64,000 nucleotides of DNA, from the NCBI RefSeq assembly GCF_008386695.1, contig NZ_VUOC01000004.1:808327-872326 (forward strand). Direction: 5' to 3'. Of this stretch, positions 1 to 7,538 are shown piece after piece. A program made the translations under genes and the position numbers. This stretch comes from Chitinophaga agrisoli. Its GTDB lineage: Bacteria; Bacteroidota; Bacteroidia; Chitinophagales; Chitinophagaceae. Positions within the stretch are counted from its first letter, which is position 1. Every line of letters starts with the position of its first letter. The notes under the pieces are model-generated. The model was not told where the DNA came from. It did no database searches and worked only from the letters and a program-made list of their open reading frames with translations.

Positions 1-1
1 T

Positions 2-2773
2 CAGCAGCGCAGCATCTGGGCCATTGGCATGCGTAACCCCTGGAAAATGGCGCTGGACCCCAAGTCCGGCAAGATCTTCGTGGTGAACGTAGGCGGCGGC
101 TGGGAAGAGATCAATGATGTAACCACGCCCGACGCTTCCAAAAATTACAATTATGGCTGGGATGGCGCTGGCCGCTCCGGACGCGAGCAGCTGGCCAATA
201 CCATCTTCCCGGTTTTTGCATATCCGCACCCGCCGGATCCTAACCTGGACAAATGGGGTTGCGCTATTACCTCCGGCGTATTCTTTAACCCGCCGGTGAC
301 CAACTGGCCGGAAAAGTACCGTAACCGTTTCTATTTCACAGACTGGTGTGAGAACTGGATGCGGAGCGTAGACGCCACCAACCCGGGCCCGGACTCTACC
401 AACTGGACACAGTTCGCCAGCGATGGCTTCCATTCTATCCTGGGCACCAGCGTAGGTATTGATGGTAACCTTTATTATATTGATTACACCGGCAACGGCG
501 CTATTTACCGTATTGAGTTTGATAGCGACGCATTGCCTAATATAGTGAACCAGCCCGCCAACGATACCGTGTTTGAACAGGACGCAGTATCCTTCTCCAT
601 AACGGCATCCGGCGCTATTCCCATGACCTTCCAATGGCAGAAGAATAACGTAAACATCGCCGGCGCTACTGCTGCTACCTATAGCATAGCGCAAGCCGCA
701 CGGGCAGACTCCGGTTTGTACCGCTGTATCGTCACCAACGTAAATGGTAAGGATACGAGCGAGAATGCCAGACTGGTGGTGAAACCATTTAACGCCAGGC
801 CGGTACCGCATATCCTGACGCCCGCCAGCAGCCTTACCTGGAACGTAGGCACCGTAGTAGCCTTCTCCGGCAATGCCACCGACCAGGAAGATGGTACCCT
901 GCCCGCATCTGCTTATCATTGGGAAGTACAGTTCTTCCACAAGGATAATCCAACCAGCGAGCACCATCACCCCGGACCAGATATCGCACAAGGCGTTAAG
1001 TCCGGCACTTTCGTAGCCAGCAACATCGGCGAAACATCTCCCAATGTATGGCTGCGTATACTGCTGACCGTAACGGACTCCAATGGCCGTACCGGTATTG
1101 ACTCCGTGGACATTCAGCCCAACAAGGTGAACCTGACCGCTGTGTCAAACGTAGCCGGCATACAGCTGGTGCTGAGCGCACAGGCTACCACCCCGGTTAC
1201 CAAAACCTTTGTGGTGAATACGCCCATTAACCTGCAGGCGGATCCGCTTAGCCAGGTATTAAGGGACAGCGTGTTTGTATTTGATTCCTGGGCAGATGGC
1301 GGCGACGCCAAACGTGTGGTAACCGTACCCGCTGTAAATACCACTTATACTGCCAATTACAAGCTGAGCTCTTCCCTGCAGAACCCGTACTTTGGCGCAC
1401 CGGCCAGCGTACCTGGTAAAATTGAAGCAGAGAATTATGACCGTGGCGGCGAAGGTATTGCCTATCACGATCTTAGCACGAATAACCAGGGCAACCAGTA
1501 CCGTCTTACTGAAGGCGTAGACCTGGAAGGCACCGGTGACGGCGGCTCTCAGAACTATAACATTGCCTATGTATCTACCGGCGAATGGGTAGAGTATACT
1601 ATCAATGTAACACAGACATCTTCTTATATCTTCACCGCCCGTATAGCCACGCCTAATACCGGCAGGACATTCCATATTGACATTGACGGACAGACGATCG
1701 GCAATCCTATCAATGTTCCGAATACCGGCGGGTTCCAGGCATGGCAGGACGTATCTATCGTTACGCCTGTGCTGACAACCGGCCAGAAGGTATTACGCGT
1801 GACCATGGATGGCGCTGATGTGAACTTTAACTATTTCAACTTTGCAGTTTCTGACGGCAGCGGCATTCCGCCCACCGTTAGCCTGACAGGCCCTGCCAAT
1901 AACGCTACCTTCTTTGCCCAGTCAGATATTGAACTGGATGCCACTGCAGCTGACGCTAACGGTACTGTACGTAAAGTAGAGTTCTTCCATGACGGCGTGA
2001 AGCTGGGCGAAGACACTACCAGCCCGTATGAATTTACCTGGATAGGCGTTGCACAAGGCAACTATGTGCTGACGGCAAAAGCTACTGACAGCGAAGGATT
2101 AGTCGCTACCTCTTCCCCGGTGAATATTACCGTGAACGCGGTACCCGGCCCTAAAAACATACCCGGCAGAATTGAAGCAGAAGACTTCAGCAGCGCCAGC
2201 GATGTAGGTAAGGAAGGCACCGCAGACGCAGGCGGCGGACAGGACGTAGGTTGGATAGGTACCGGCGACTGGATGGATTATGACGTGATCGTAAGCGCAG
2301 CAGGCACCTACAATGTAGACCTGCGTATAGCCTGTAACGCAGCCGCAGGCAGCCAATTACAGCTGCAGGCAGGCGGCGCTACCCTGGCTACTGTAAACCT
2401 GGCCAGCACCAATGGATGGCAGAACTGGGTAACGGTTAATACGACCGTAAACCTGGCAGCCGGCCACCAGACCCTGCGCGTTTTTGCCAGCGGCCCGGAT
2501 TGGAATTTCAACTGGATGGAGTTTACTTCTGCTAGTTTGAAAATGCCGCAGGCAAATGCGTTTAGTGTGTATCCGAACCCGACTTCTGCTACGCTGAAAA
2601 TAAAAGGCGTTCAGAAAGATGGCCTGTTCAACGTGACCAATGTAGCTTCCGGTCAGGTAACACAGATGAGGTCTACCAATGCTACGCTGAATGTGAGCAA
2701 ACTGCCCGCAGGAACTTATATTATCAAGTCTCCTACTGATAGTAAGGTTACCCAGCGGTTTATTAAGCTGTAA
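2..2773 (+). CDS. Secreted sugar dehydrogenase-like protein with two CBM6 domains and T9SS sorting tail (5' partial)
   Basis: The frame is open to the window edge, so the true start lies upstream. The first ~165 residues look like the end of a glucose/sorbosone (PQQ-type) dehydrogenase beta-propeller, with AIGMRNPWKM near the start and a final 'GAIYRIEF' strand. Then follow an Ig-like domain (about 175-255), a PKD/Ig-like region (about 260-380), a CBM6-like domain beginning GKIEAENYD (about 455-610), a bacterial Ig-like domain (about 615-705), a second CBM6-like domain beginning GRIEAEDFS (about 710-835), and a C-terminal type IX sorting domain (FSVYPNPTS ... GTYIIK ... RFIKL). The protein is therefore predicted to be secreted or surface-anchored through the type IX system and to bind carbohydrate. 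Whether the catalytic half is intact cannot be judged here. Domain calls are by eye; the family is confident, the substrate is unknown. Confidence 0.9.
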   Translation, partial: QQRSIWAIGMRNPWKMALDPKSGKIFVVNVGGGWEEINDVTTPDASKNYNYGWDGAGRSGREQLANTIFPVFAYPHPPDPNLDKWGCAITSGVFFNPPVTNWPEKYRNRFYFTDWCENWMRSVDATNPGPDSTNWTQFASDGFHSILGTSVGIDGNLYYIDYTGNGAIYRIEFDSDALPNIVNQPANDTVFEQDAVSFSITASGAIPMTFQWQKNNVNIAGATAATYSIAQAARADSGLYRCIVTNVNGKDTSENARLVVKPFNARPVPHILTPASSLTWNVGTVVAFSGNATDQEDGTLPASAYHWEVQFFHKDNPTSEHHHPGPDIAQGVKSGTFVASNIGETSPNVWLRILLTVTDSNGRTGIDSVDIQPNKVNLTAVSNVAGIQLVLSAQATTPVTKTFVVNTPINLQADPLSQVLRDSVFVFDSWADGGDAKRVVTVPAVNTTYTANYKLSSSLQNPYFGAPASVPGKIEAENYDRGGEGIAYHDLSTNNQGNQYRLTEGVDLEGTGDGGSQNYNIAYVSTGEWVEYTINVTQTSSYIFTARIATPNTGRTFHIDIDGQTIGNPINVPNTGGFQAWQDVSIVTPVLTTGQKVLRVTMDGADVNFNYFNFAVSDGSGIPPTVSLTGPANNATFFAQSDIELDATAADANGTVRKVEFFHDGVKLGEDTTSPYEFTWIGVAQGNYVLTAKATDSEGLVATSSPVNITVNAVPGPKNIPGRIEAEDFSSASDVGKEGTADAGGGQDVGWIGTGDWMDYDVIVSAAGTYNVDLRIACNAAAGSQLQLQAGGATLATVNLASTNGWQNWVTVNTTVNLAAGHQTLRVFASGPDWNFNWMEFTSASLKMPQANAFSVYPNPTSATLKIKGVQKDGLFNVTNVASGQVTQMRSTNATLNVSKLPAGTYIIKSPTDSKVTQRFIKL

Positions 2774-2793
2774 GCGATTGAATGATGATTGAT

Positions 2794-2830
2794 AAAAAAG
2801 GGGAGGCCAGGATTGGCCTCCCTTTTTTTA
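2794..2830 (+). terminator. Rho-independent terminator after the CBM6/T9SS gene
   Basis: A G-rich left arm (GGGGAGGCC), a six-base loop and the arm GGCCTCCC are followed by seven T; the flanking A and T runs extend the stem. It lies 21 bases after the stop codon. It overlaps the open frame that precedes the next gene, which argues against a start for that gene upstream of about 2840. Confidence 0.85.
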
Positions 2831-2905
2831 AGGACTGAAAAACTCCGTTATGAGTTTTTGTGTATTTCACGATCTTCTGGATTATATTTCGGGATATTTA
2901 TACCT

Positions 2906-3433
2906 ATGAATGCGATTCTCTATTACACGTATAAAGTGCTATGGCGCCTATTAGTCGCTTACGGTGCCTCCACCCTGGTCTTTCTTATTATTTGTATTTT
3001 TTCCCGCAGCTATAACCATCAGCGGAAGCGCTACCTGGCCACTGCTAATATCATTGCAGCAGGTATAGGCTGTTTATTGGCGGTAACGCTCGTTATCGAA
3101 TTGATACGGCACTATTATGCTGATCACACATATTTCTTATATAGTTTATCGCCATACCTGTGGAGCATCCTTTTCCTGGTGCTGTTCTCATCTATTGCGC
3201 TATCACCTAGCCTACGGCAAAGCGTATTTTTTACATTTCTTTTGATCCTCGGTTTGAATATGGCACTCTATGCGGAACTGCTGCACGAGATTATAGTGAG
3301 CTATTTTTCGGTAAGCTATACCTTCGTCAGCTGGTCGTATTATACAAATTACTGGTATGGCATTTTGTACATTGTACCACTTTCCGTCTTATATTTCCTA
3401 CTGGTTTATAAGATCACGTGGAAGAAACAATAA
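2906..3433 (+). CDS. Hypothetical integral membrane protein
   Basis: 175 residues with about five hydrophobic segments (roughly residues 12-30, 44-64, 82-100, 104-125 and 150-170) and a Lys-rich end (ITWKKQ). I do not recognise the family. The frame is open further upstream, but an earlier start at 2789 would lie inside the terminator of the preceding gene and would add a charged stretch, so the ATG at 2906 in front of the first membrane segment is preferred. No clear Shine-Dalgarno sequence is visible, which is common in Bacteroidota. Its stop is one base before the ATG of the next gene, so the two are probably co-transcribed and translationally coupled. It may act with that DUF92 protein, but this is context only. 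Confidence 0.7.
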   Translation: MNAILYYTYKVLWRLLVAYGASTLVFLIICIFSRSYNHQRKRYLATANIIAAGIGCLLAVTLVIELIRHYYADHTYFLYSLSPYLWSILFLVLFSSIALSPSLRQSVFFTFLLILGLNMALYAELLHEIIVSYFSVSYTFVSWSYYTNYWYGILYIVPLSVLYFLLVYKITWKKQ

Positions 3434-3434
3434 C

Positions 3435-4157
3435 ATGACTTTATCCTACACAACACATATCCTGATCGTACTGGCATTGCTGCTGATCGTTATGGCGCTT
3501 TGCATCAAGACCCGCAAACTCTCTGTTCCGGCGGCGCTGGCCGCGGGACTAACCGGGCTGGTGATCTTCCTTGGCACGGGCTACACCGGCGTGCTGCTGC
3601 TGTTCTCCTTCTTTATCATGGGCGTACTGGCCACTTCGCATAAAAAGGCACTGAAAGCAAACTTGCATGCAAATGGCGCGCATCCGCAAACGCGGAAGGC
3701 CAGCCAGGTATTTGCCAATGGCGGCGTAGCGGCGGTATTGGGCCTGATCGCATTGGCGGATCCATTACACCAAACCCTGTATACGCTAATGCTGGCAGCC
3801 AGTATGGCGGCGGCCACCGCGGATACCCTATCTTCTGAGTTGGGTATGGTATATGGGCGGCGCGCCTATAATATCCTGAGCTTTAAAAAAGAACCTGCGG
3901 GCCTGGATGGCGTAATAAGCCTGGAAGGCACCTTACTGGGCGCCGCTGGTGCTTTGGTGATAGCAGTGCTGTATGCACTGGCTACCCGTTTTAACATTAC
4001 CCTTGTTTATGTGACCATTGCCGGTATAATTGGAACGCTGGTAGATTCTATACTGGGCGCGGCGTTTGAACGTAAACATTATATAGGTAACGATACCGTG
4101 AACTTTTTAAATACGCTGACCGGCGCGCTGGTAGCATGGGCGCTTTGCCAGCTGTGA
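3435..4157 (+). CDS. DUF92 (TMEM19/VTE6-like) membrane protein
   Basis: 240 residues, almost entirely membrane-spanning. The family signature is visible: an ASQVFANGG segment, then ATADTLSSELG, then the 'GLDGVISLEGTLLGA' loop and a terminal VDSILGAAFE/NDTVNFLNT region. DUF92 includes plant VTE6, a phytyl-phosphate kinase, and bacterial members thought to act on prenyl phosphates or lipids; the role here is not known. The start is the ATG one base after the previous stop. An in-frame ATG at 3357 would overlap the previous gene by 77 bases and is not favoured. Integral inner-membrane location is predicted. Confidence 0.88.
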   Translation: MTLSYTTHILIVLALLLIVMALCIKTRKLSVPAALAAGLTGLVIFLGTGYTGVLLLFSFFIMGVLATSHKKALKANLHANGAHPQTRKASQVFANGGVAAVLGLIALADPLHQTLYTLMLAASMAAATADTLSSELGMVYGRRAYNILSFKKEPAGLDGVISLEGTLLGAAGALVIAVLYALATRFNITLVYVTIAGIIGTLVDSILGAAFERKHYIGNDTVNFLNTLTGALVAWALCQL

Positions 4158-4174
4158 AGATGGCCCTAAAAAAT

Positions 4175-4212
4175 GTGCAGCCGCCAGCTGCCTGGGCAAC
4201 CGCGTGCTGCAC
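4175..4212. repeat. Inverted repeat between convergent genes
   Basis: GTGCAGC at 4175-4181 is matched by GCTGCAC at 4206-4212 in the 75-base gap between the ends of the DUF92 gene and the oppositely oriented beta-helix gene. It has no T run on either side, so it is only a weak candidate for a shared transcription end. Confidence 0.4.
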
Positions 4213-4232
4213 GTGCATCAATAGTTCCCCCC

Positions 4233-5261
4233 TTAGTGCTTTATTTTAAATAAACCTGCCCCATTGGCATAGTTAGCTGAGAAACCGGGTATCTCTGCCT
4301 GTGAAGGCTCTTTTGCCGCCAATACGTCCACGTTGTTCAAACGCTTTACATCTACCATATTAAAGACAACGTCTTTAGCGGGCGTTATCTCCATTGTTAT
4401 AGAGTTGCCTGCGTATTGTCCCACATTCAGGAATTGCGAATGCTCAAAGCGGGTTTTAGGCTGGCTGTCCGGCGCAATGACCCAGAAATAAGGACAGTTG
4501 GCCACCATGTTATTACGGAATGTAAACTGTCCGTTCTGCAGCCATACCCACATGGCAGATTCATAGGCCCCATAGATGACGGTATTGGTAACGGAGAAGC
4601 CTTCTACCTGTTTAAAGAACAATAAGGCATTCTTACAATTATAGAAAACGCAGTGATCTATAACGGTATTAGGCCCCTGGGACCATACGGCGCCTTGTAT
4701 GGGCGCGCCATAACGGTTGCCGGAAAAATAACATTGCGATACCTCCAGGCCGCCTATCAGGGAATCCTTTTTGTTGATGGGGTAATAATAATTAACGGCG
4801 GGATTGGCATTGCCAGCGAATTTAAGGCCCCGGAAACTAACATCCTCCGTTTGCACCAGGAAACCTACGGCATGCTGGAAACCGGTGGAGAAATTAATGC
4901 CAGACACAGACTGGATCACGGGCATTTTCTCCGGCCGCCAGGCGGTATCATCCGGCATAATGGCCGCTTCTATAACATAGCGAAGGCCTTTTGTGCGGGT
5001 GGCAGGCAGCCGGAGGGTAAGTTTGTCTGTAAGCATGTACAGGCCAGGTTGCAGTTTAATGGTTACCGGTTCTTTTCCGGAGAAGGCATTGGCGGCCGCC
5101 ACGGCTTCGGCTAAGGTGGCCATTGGCTTGCCAGCGCTGCCTGCCTGGCTGTCTTTGCCATTAACGGGATCTACAAAGATGGTTTGCGCATTTACCGGCG
5201 CGTGGTACATGGACAACAGTAACAGGGCGGTGGAAAATAGTCTGTTCATAACATTCAGCAT
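4233..5261 (-). CDS. Secreted right-handed beta-helix (DUF1565-like) protein
   Basis: 342 residues with a signal peptide ending near PVNAQ (residue 26). The mature start, 'IFVDPVNGKDSQAGS.GKPMATLAEAV', is the DUF1565/pectate-lyase-like opening seen in many Bacteroidota exported parallel beta-helix proteins. The rest shows repeating short strands with ladder residues (N-x-V-I-x-C-V-F-x-N and similar), as expected of a beta helix. A substrate or activity cannot be assigned; this fold covers polysaccharide lyases, epimerases and non-catalytic binders. A second ATG four codons downstream (5249) is an equally reasonable start. A -7 box lies upstream at 5299-5306. It appears to be a single-gene unit, convergent with the DUF92 gene. 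Confidence 0.8.
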   Translation of the reverse strand: MLNVMNRLFSTALLLLSMYHAPVNAQTIFVDPVNGKDSQAGSAGKPMATLAEAVAAANAFSGKEPVTIKLQPGLYMLTDKLTLRLPATRTKGLRYVIEAAIMPDDTAWRPEKMPVIQSVSGINFSTGFQHAVGFLVQTEDVSFRGLKFAGNANPAVNYYYPINKKDSLIGGLEVSQCYFSGNRYGAPIQGAVWSQGPNTVIDHCVFYNCKNALLFFKQVEGFSVTNTVIYGAYESAMWVWLQNGQFTFRNNMVANCPYFWVIAPDSQPKTRFEHSQFLNVGQYAGNSITMEITPAKDVVFNMVDVKRLNNVDVLAAKEPSQAEIPGFSANYANGAGLFKIKH

Positions 5262-5298
5262 TTTTCTGGTTTAAAGGGACAATAGGCATTCCCTGAGG

Positions 5299-5306
5299 CA
5301 AATGTA
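5299..5306 (-). promoter_or_regulatory. Candidate Bacteroidota -7 box for the beta-helix gene
   Basis: On the minus strand this reads TACATTTG, an exact match to TAnnTTTG, about 38 bases before the first ATG of the beta-helix gene. No convincing TTTG -33 element is at the usual distance, so only the -7 half is supported. Confidence 0.45.
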
Positions 5307-5392
5307 GCTGGAGGCAATGGCGGTCCATGTTCATAGGTGATGCAAGTTATTTCAAGTTATATCATATTGGTTATCAACAGCAGTTTATGATT

Positions 5393-5410
5393 TATCGGAT
5401 TTGCCCGATA
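5393..5410. promoter_or_regulatory. Distal operator-like palindrome TATCGG-N6-CCGATA
   Basis: Perfect six-base arms with a six-base spacer. An identical pair of arms lies 53 bases downstream at 5446-5463. Two identical dyads about five DNA turns apart upstream of one gene look like a cooperative repressor or activator site. The binding protein is unknown. Confidence 0.6.
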
Positions 5411-5445
5411 TTGTTTACAATCTCATTACAATAACCACATCAATA

Positions 5446-5463
5446 TATCGGAAAACCCCGATA
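5446..5463. promoter_or_regulatory. Proximal operator-like palindrome TATCGG-N6-CCGATA overlapping the promoter
   Basis: Same arms and same spacer length as the copy at 5393-5410, with a different spacer sequence. Its right arm shares two bases with the predicted -7 box at 5462-5469, so an occupying protein would be expected to block RNA polymerase. Confidence 0.6.
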
Positions 5464-5469
5464 CCTTTG
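5462..5469 (+). promoter_or_regulatory. Candidate -7 box for the SnoaL-like gene
   Basis: TACCTTTG matches TAnnTTTG exactly and lies 57 bases before the ATG at 5527. No clear TTTG -33 element is visible at standard spacing; the proximal TATCGG dyad occupies part of that region. Confidence 0.5.
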
Positions 5470-5526
5470 TGCCGTATTTATATTATTTACTGCCAGTGCG
5501 GTGATCGCGCGGCCAAACATAAGATC

Positions 5527-5952
5527 ATGAGTGAACAATTGAATTTAGCGGCCTTAACGCCGGTTGAGAAAGTGCTTCATTTCTGGAACAACGTATGGAG
5601 CCACCCTTATAATCTGGATCTGATCGATGAACTGATGGTGGAAGATTTTACCATTACTAATGCCGGCACACAGATCAAAGGCCGGGATAATTTTAAACAA
5701 TGGGTGCATCAATTCCTGCAAACCATCCATAATGCCAATTTAGAGACCCTGGATATTTTTGAGAGTAAAGACGGTACCCGGGTGGTATCCCGCTGGAAGC
5801 TGACGGGGATCCATAATGGTATGCTGGGTCTGGCGCCCAATCAGAAACCGGTAGAGCTGTTGGGGACCGCGGTATGGGAGATCAGGGATAATAAGCTGGC
5901 GCATAACTGGGTGGAAAGGAATTCGTGGGAGTTGTATCATCAGTTGAAATAG
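5527..5952 (+). CDS. SnoaL-like / ester cyclase family protein
   Basis: 141 residues with the compact cone-shaped SnoaL/NTF2-like pattern: an N-terminal helix (VEKVLHFWNNVW), then 'LIDELMVEDFTITNAGTQIKGRDNFKQWV', a strand pair with DGTRVVSRWKLTG, and a final 'ELLGTAVWEIRDNKLAHNWVERNSW'. Members range from polyketide cyclases to many uncharacterised stand-alone proteins; the substrate here is unknown. It is cytosolic, with no signal peptide. The frame is open further upstream, but that stretch contains the promoter and operators, so the ATG at 5527 is chosen. It stands alone, and its upstream region holds two identical dyads and a -7 box, so tight control by a dedicated regulator is likely. 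Confidence 0.8.
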   Translation: MSEQLNLAALTPVEKVLHFWNNVWSHPYNLDLIDELMVEDFTITNAGTQIKGRDNFKQWVHQFLQTIHNANLETLDIFESKDGTRVVSRWKLTGIHNGMLGLAPNQKPVELLGTAVWEIRDNKLAHNWVERNSWELYHQLK

Positions 5953-5984
5953 CCAAACTAATGATAATGAATGGATACCGGCGC

Positions 5985-6911
5985 TTAGCTAACATAATTC
6001 CGCATTCGGTCCACTATCTCTATCAACCGGTCGAAATCGTCCAAATCTGTCATTTTTTCAATTAAATCAACGGGGATGCCTTCCATGCCGACAAGCGCCC
6101 CTGCTATCTGACCGGCAATGGATGCGTTTGTATCCGTATCACCTCCCGCCTCAATAACAGATTGGAACATACCGTACATGTCCTCGCCACCCTTTACCCG
6201 CGAAGCAGCAAAAATGGCGAAAGGAATAGCATTCACCACATAACCATCCGTTCCCAGCGTGGCGATATCTGCTATGCTGGCATTGCGCTCATTTATGGTA
6301 ATAAACCGGTCCCTTACCAGGGTATCAGGTAATTGCGGGATAATGATTTCCAACAGGTTATTGCTTCCATCCCAGGTCCCTGCTATAGCTGCCCGGATAG
6401 CCAGTACTACGGCCAGAGCGCCTACATAGGCCTCTTCATTCCGGTGCGTGATACGGCATAACTGCCTGAGGTCTTCCCTGGACAGGTTTGTTTGAAAAGC
6501 AAAGGGAGCTATCCGCATAGCTGCGCCATTTCCTGCAGCATATTCCCCGGAACGGCCTACCTGGCTCCAATGCACACCGGCTTCCAGTTCCCGGATCGCT
6601 TTAAGGGTACTGGCGCCTAAACCACTCAGGCGGCGCTGCCGGTAATATTTAACAAAATAACGGGCCAAGATCTCCGGGCTAACCATCTTGTTTTCCAGCA
6701 GGGCCTCGCAGGTAGCCATTGTAAGCTGTGTATCGTCTGTAAAGGCCCATTCGCGGATGGGTTCCTTTGGAGGCGCCCAGTAAAACGTTTTCCGGTTATC
6801 TACCTTCGGCTGATTTTCAAAAGCGCTGCCCCAGGCATCACCGATTGCACCACCTATCAAACAAGCTACCAGCCGGTCTTCTATTGAAATGTTCTTTTCT
6901 TCTGCGTTCAA
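5985..6911 (-). CDS. ADP-ribosylglycohydrolase family protein
   Basis: 308 residues, normal length for the DraG/ARH family. The metal-binding motifs are all visible: GDAWGSAFE at about 24-32, DDT at 59-61 and GGDTDTN at 256-262, the last supplying the conserved acidic pair for the binuclear Mg site. Known members remove ADP-ribose from proteins or small molecules; the target here is unknown. No signal peptide, so cytosolic. It is transcribed alone, converging on the SnoaL gene and diverging from the DoxX gene. A TATTTTTG -7 box lies just upstream. No toxin-like ADP-ribosyltransferase is nearby, so it is not obviously an immunity gene. Confidence 0.88.
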   Translation of the reverse strand: MNAEEKNISIEDRLVACLIGGAIGDAWGSAFENQPKVDNRKTFYWAPPKEPIREWAFTDDTQLTMATCEALLENKMVSPEILARYFVKYYRQRRLSGLGASTLKAIRELEAGVHWSQVGRSGEYAAGNGAAMRIAPFAFQTNLSREDLRQLCRITHRNEEAYVGALAVVLAIRAAIAGTWDGSNNLLEIIIPQLPDTLVRDRFITINERNASIADIATLGTDGYVVNAIPFAIFAASRVKGGEDMYGMFQSVIEAGGDTDTNASIAGQIAGALVGMEGIPVDLIEKMTDLDDFDRLIEIVDRMRNYVS

Positions 6912-6928
6912 TTGGTGATCATTTGCCG

Positions 6929-6936
6929 CAAAAATA
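6929..6936 (-). promoter_or_regulatory. Candidate -7 box for the ADP-ribosylglycohydrolase gene
   Basis: Read on the minus strand it is TATTTTTG, an exact TAnnTTTG match, 18 bases before the start codon. A -33 element is not convincing. Confidence 0.4.
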
Positions 6937-6975
6937 GCACAAGCATCCCTTAAGACCTTACTTAAAAATCCTTCC

Positions 6976-7031
6976 GGGTGTTTTACATTTACCTACTAAA
7001 GCGGCTGCAATCCGCCCGCTTAAAAACACCC
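6976..7031 (+). repeat. Nested inverted repeats in the leader of the DoxX gene
   Basis: The outer arms GGGTGTTTT (6976-6984) and AAAACACCC (7023-7031) are a perfect 9-bp pair. Inside them AAGCGG (6999-7004) pairs with CCGCTT (7016-7021). The structure ends six bases before the predicted ATG at 7038 and could affect translation of the DoxX mRNA. Confidence 0.5.
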
Positions 7032-7037
7032 ATACAT

Positions 7038-7475
7038 ATGCTACAGCAGTTGCTGCAAACAACGCCTGACTATATCTGGACCCTGCTCAGGATCACCGCG
7101 GGCGTGATCATCTTCCCTTATGGCATGCAGAAATTAATGGGCTGGTATGATGGCCCGGGATTTAAGGGCGCCCTGGTACAATTAACGGACAGGAAGATAC
7201 CCATGGTAGTGGCCTATATGATCATACTGGGCCAATCGTTAGGCAGTATAGCGCTGTTGATAGGTTTTGCCGGACGTGCAGCCGCCGTTGGTCATTTTAT
7301 CATCTTTACCGGGGCCATGATGACGCATGTTAAAGATGGCTGGATGCTAAATTGGTTTGGCAAGAAAAACGGAGAAGGTATTGAGTACTTTGTATTGCTG
7401 CTGGTGATACTGCTGGTCATTATCATCAAAGGCAGCGGTGCATTGTCTGTGGACCTGTGGCTTTCGCAGTTATAA
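7038..7475 (+). CDS. DoxX family membrane protein
   Basis: 145 residues with four hydrophobic segments and the DoxX opening 'WTLLRITAGVIIFPYGMQKLMGW', followed by a conserved Gly-rich second helix and the 'MMTHVKDGWMLNW' loop. DoxX proteins are small inner-membrane proteins whose role is poorly defined; some work with thiosulfate or quinone oxidation or with redox stress. The frame is open upstream to 6978, but that stretch forms the nested hairpin, so the ATG at 7038 ahead of the first helix is chosen. It could also start at the adjacent upstream codons. Single gene, followed 63 bases later by the MlrC-like gene on the same strand. Confidence 0.85.
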   Translation: MLQQLLQTTPDYIWTLLRITAGVIIFPYGMQKLMGWYDGPGFKGALVQLTDRKIPMVVAYMIILGQSLGSIALLIGFAGRAAAVGHFIIFTGAMMTHVKDGWMLNWFGKKNGEGIEYFVLLLVILLVIIIKGSGALSVDLWLSQL

Positions 7476-7538
7476 ACGCCATTATGAAAACCCGTGTTTT
7501 TTAGTTATTTTAAACGGCACTCAACCAAATATGCTACT

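Noticed and set aside
2789-2905. Upstream extension of the membrane protein at 2906-3433
   Set aside because: The extra start lies inside the terminator of the preceding gene and the added residues do not look like part of a membrane protein.
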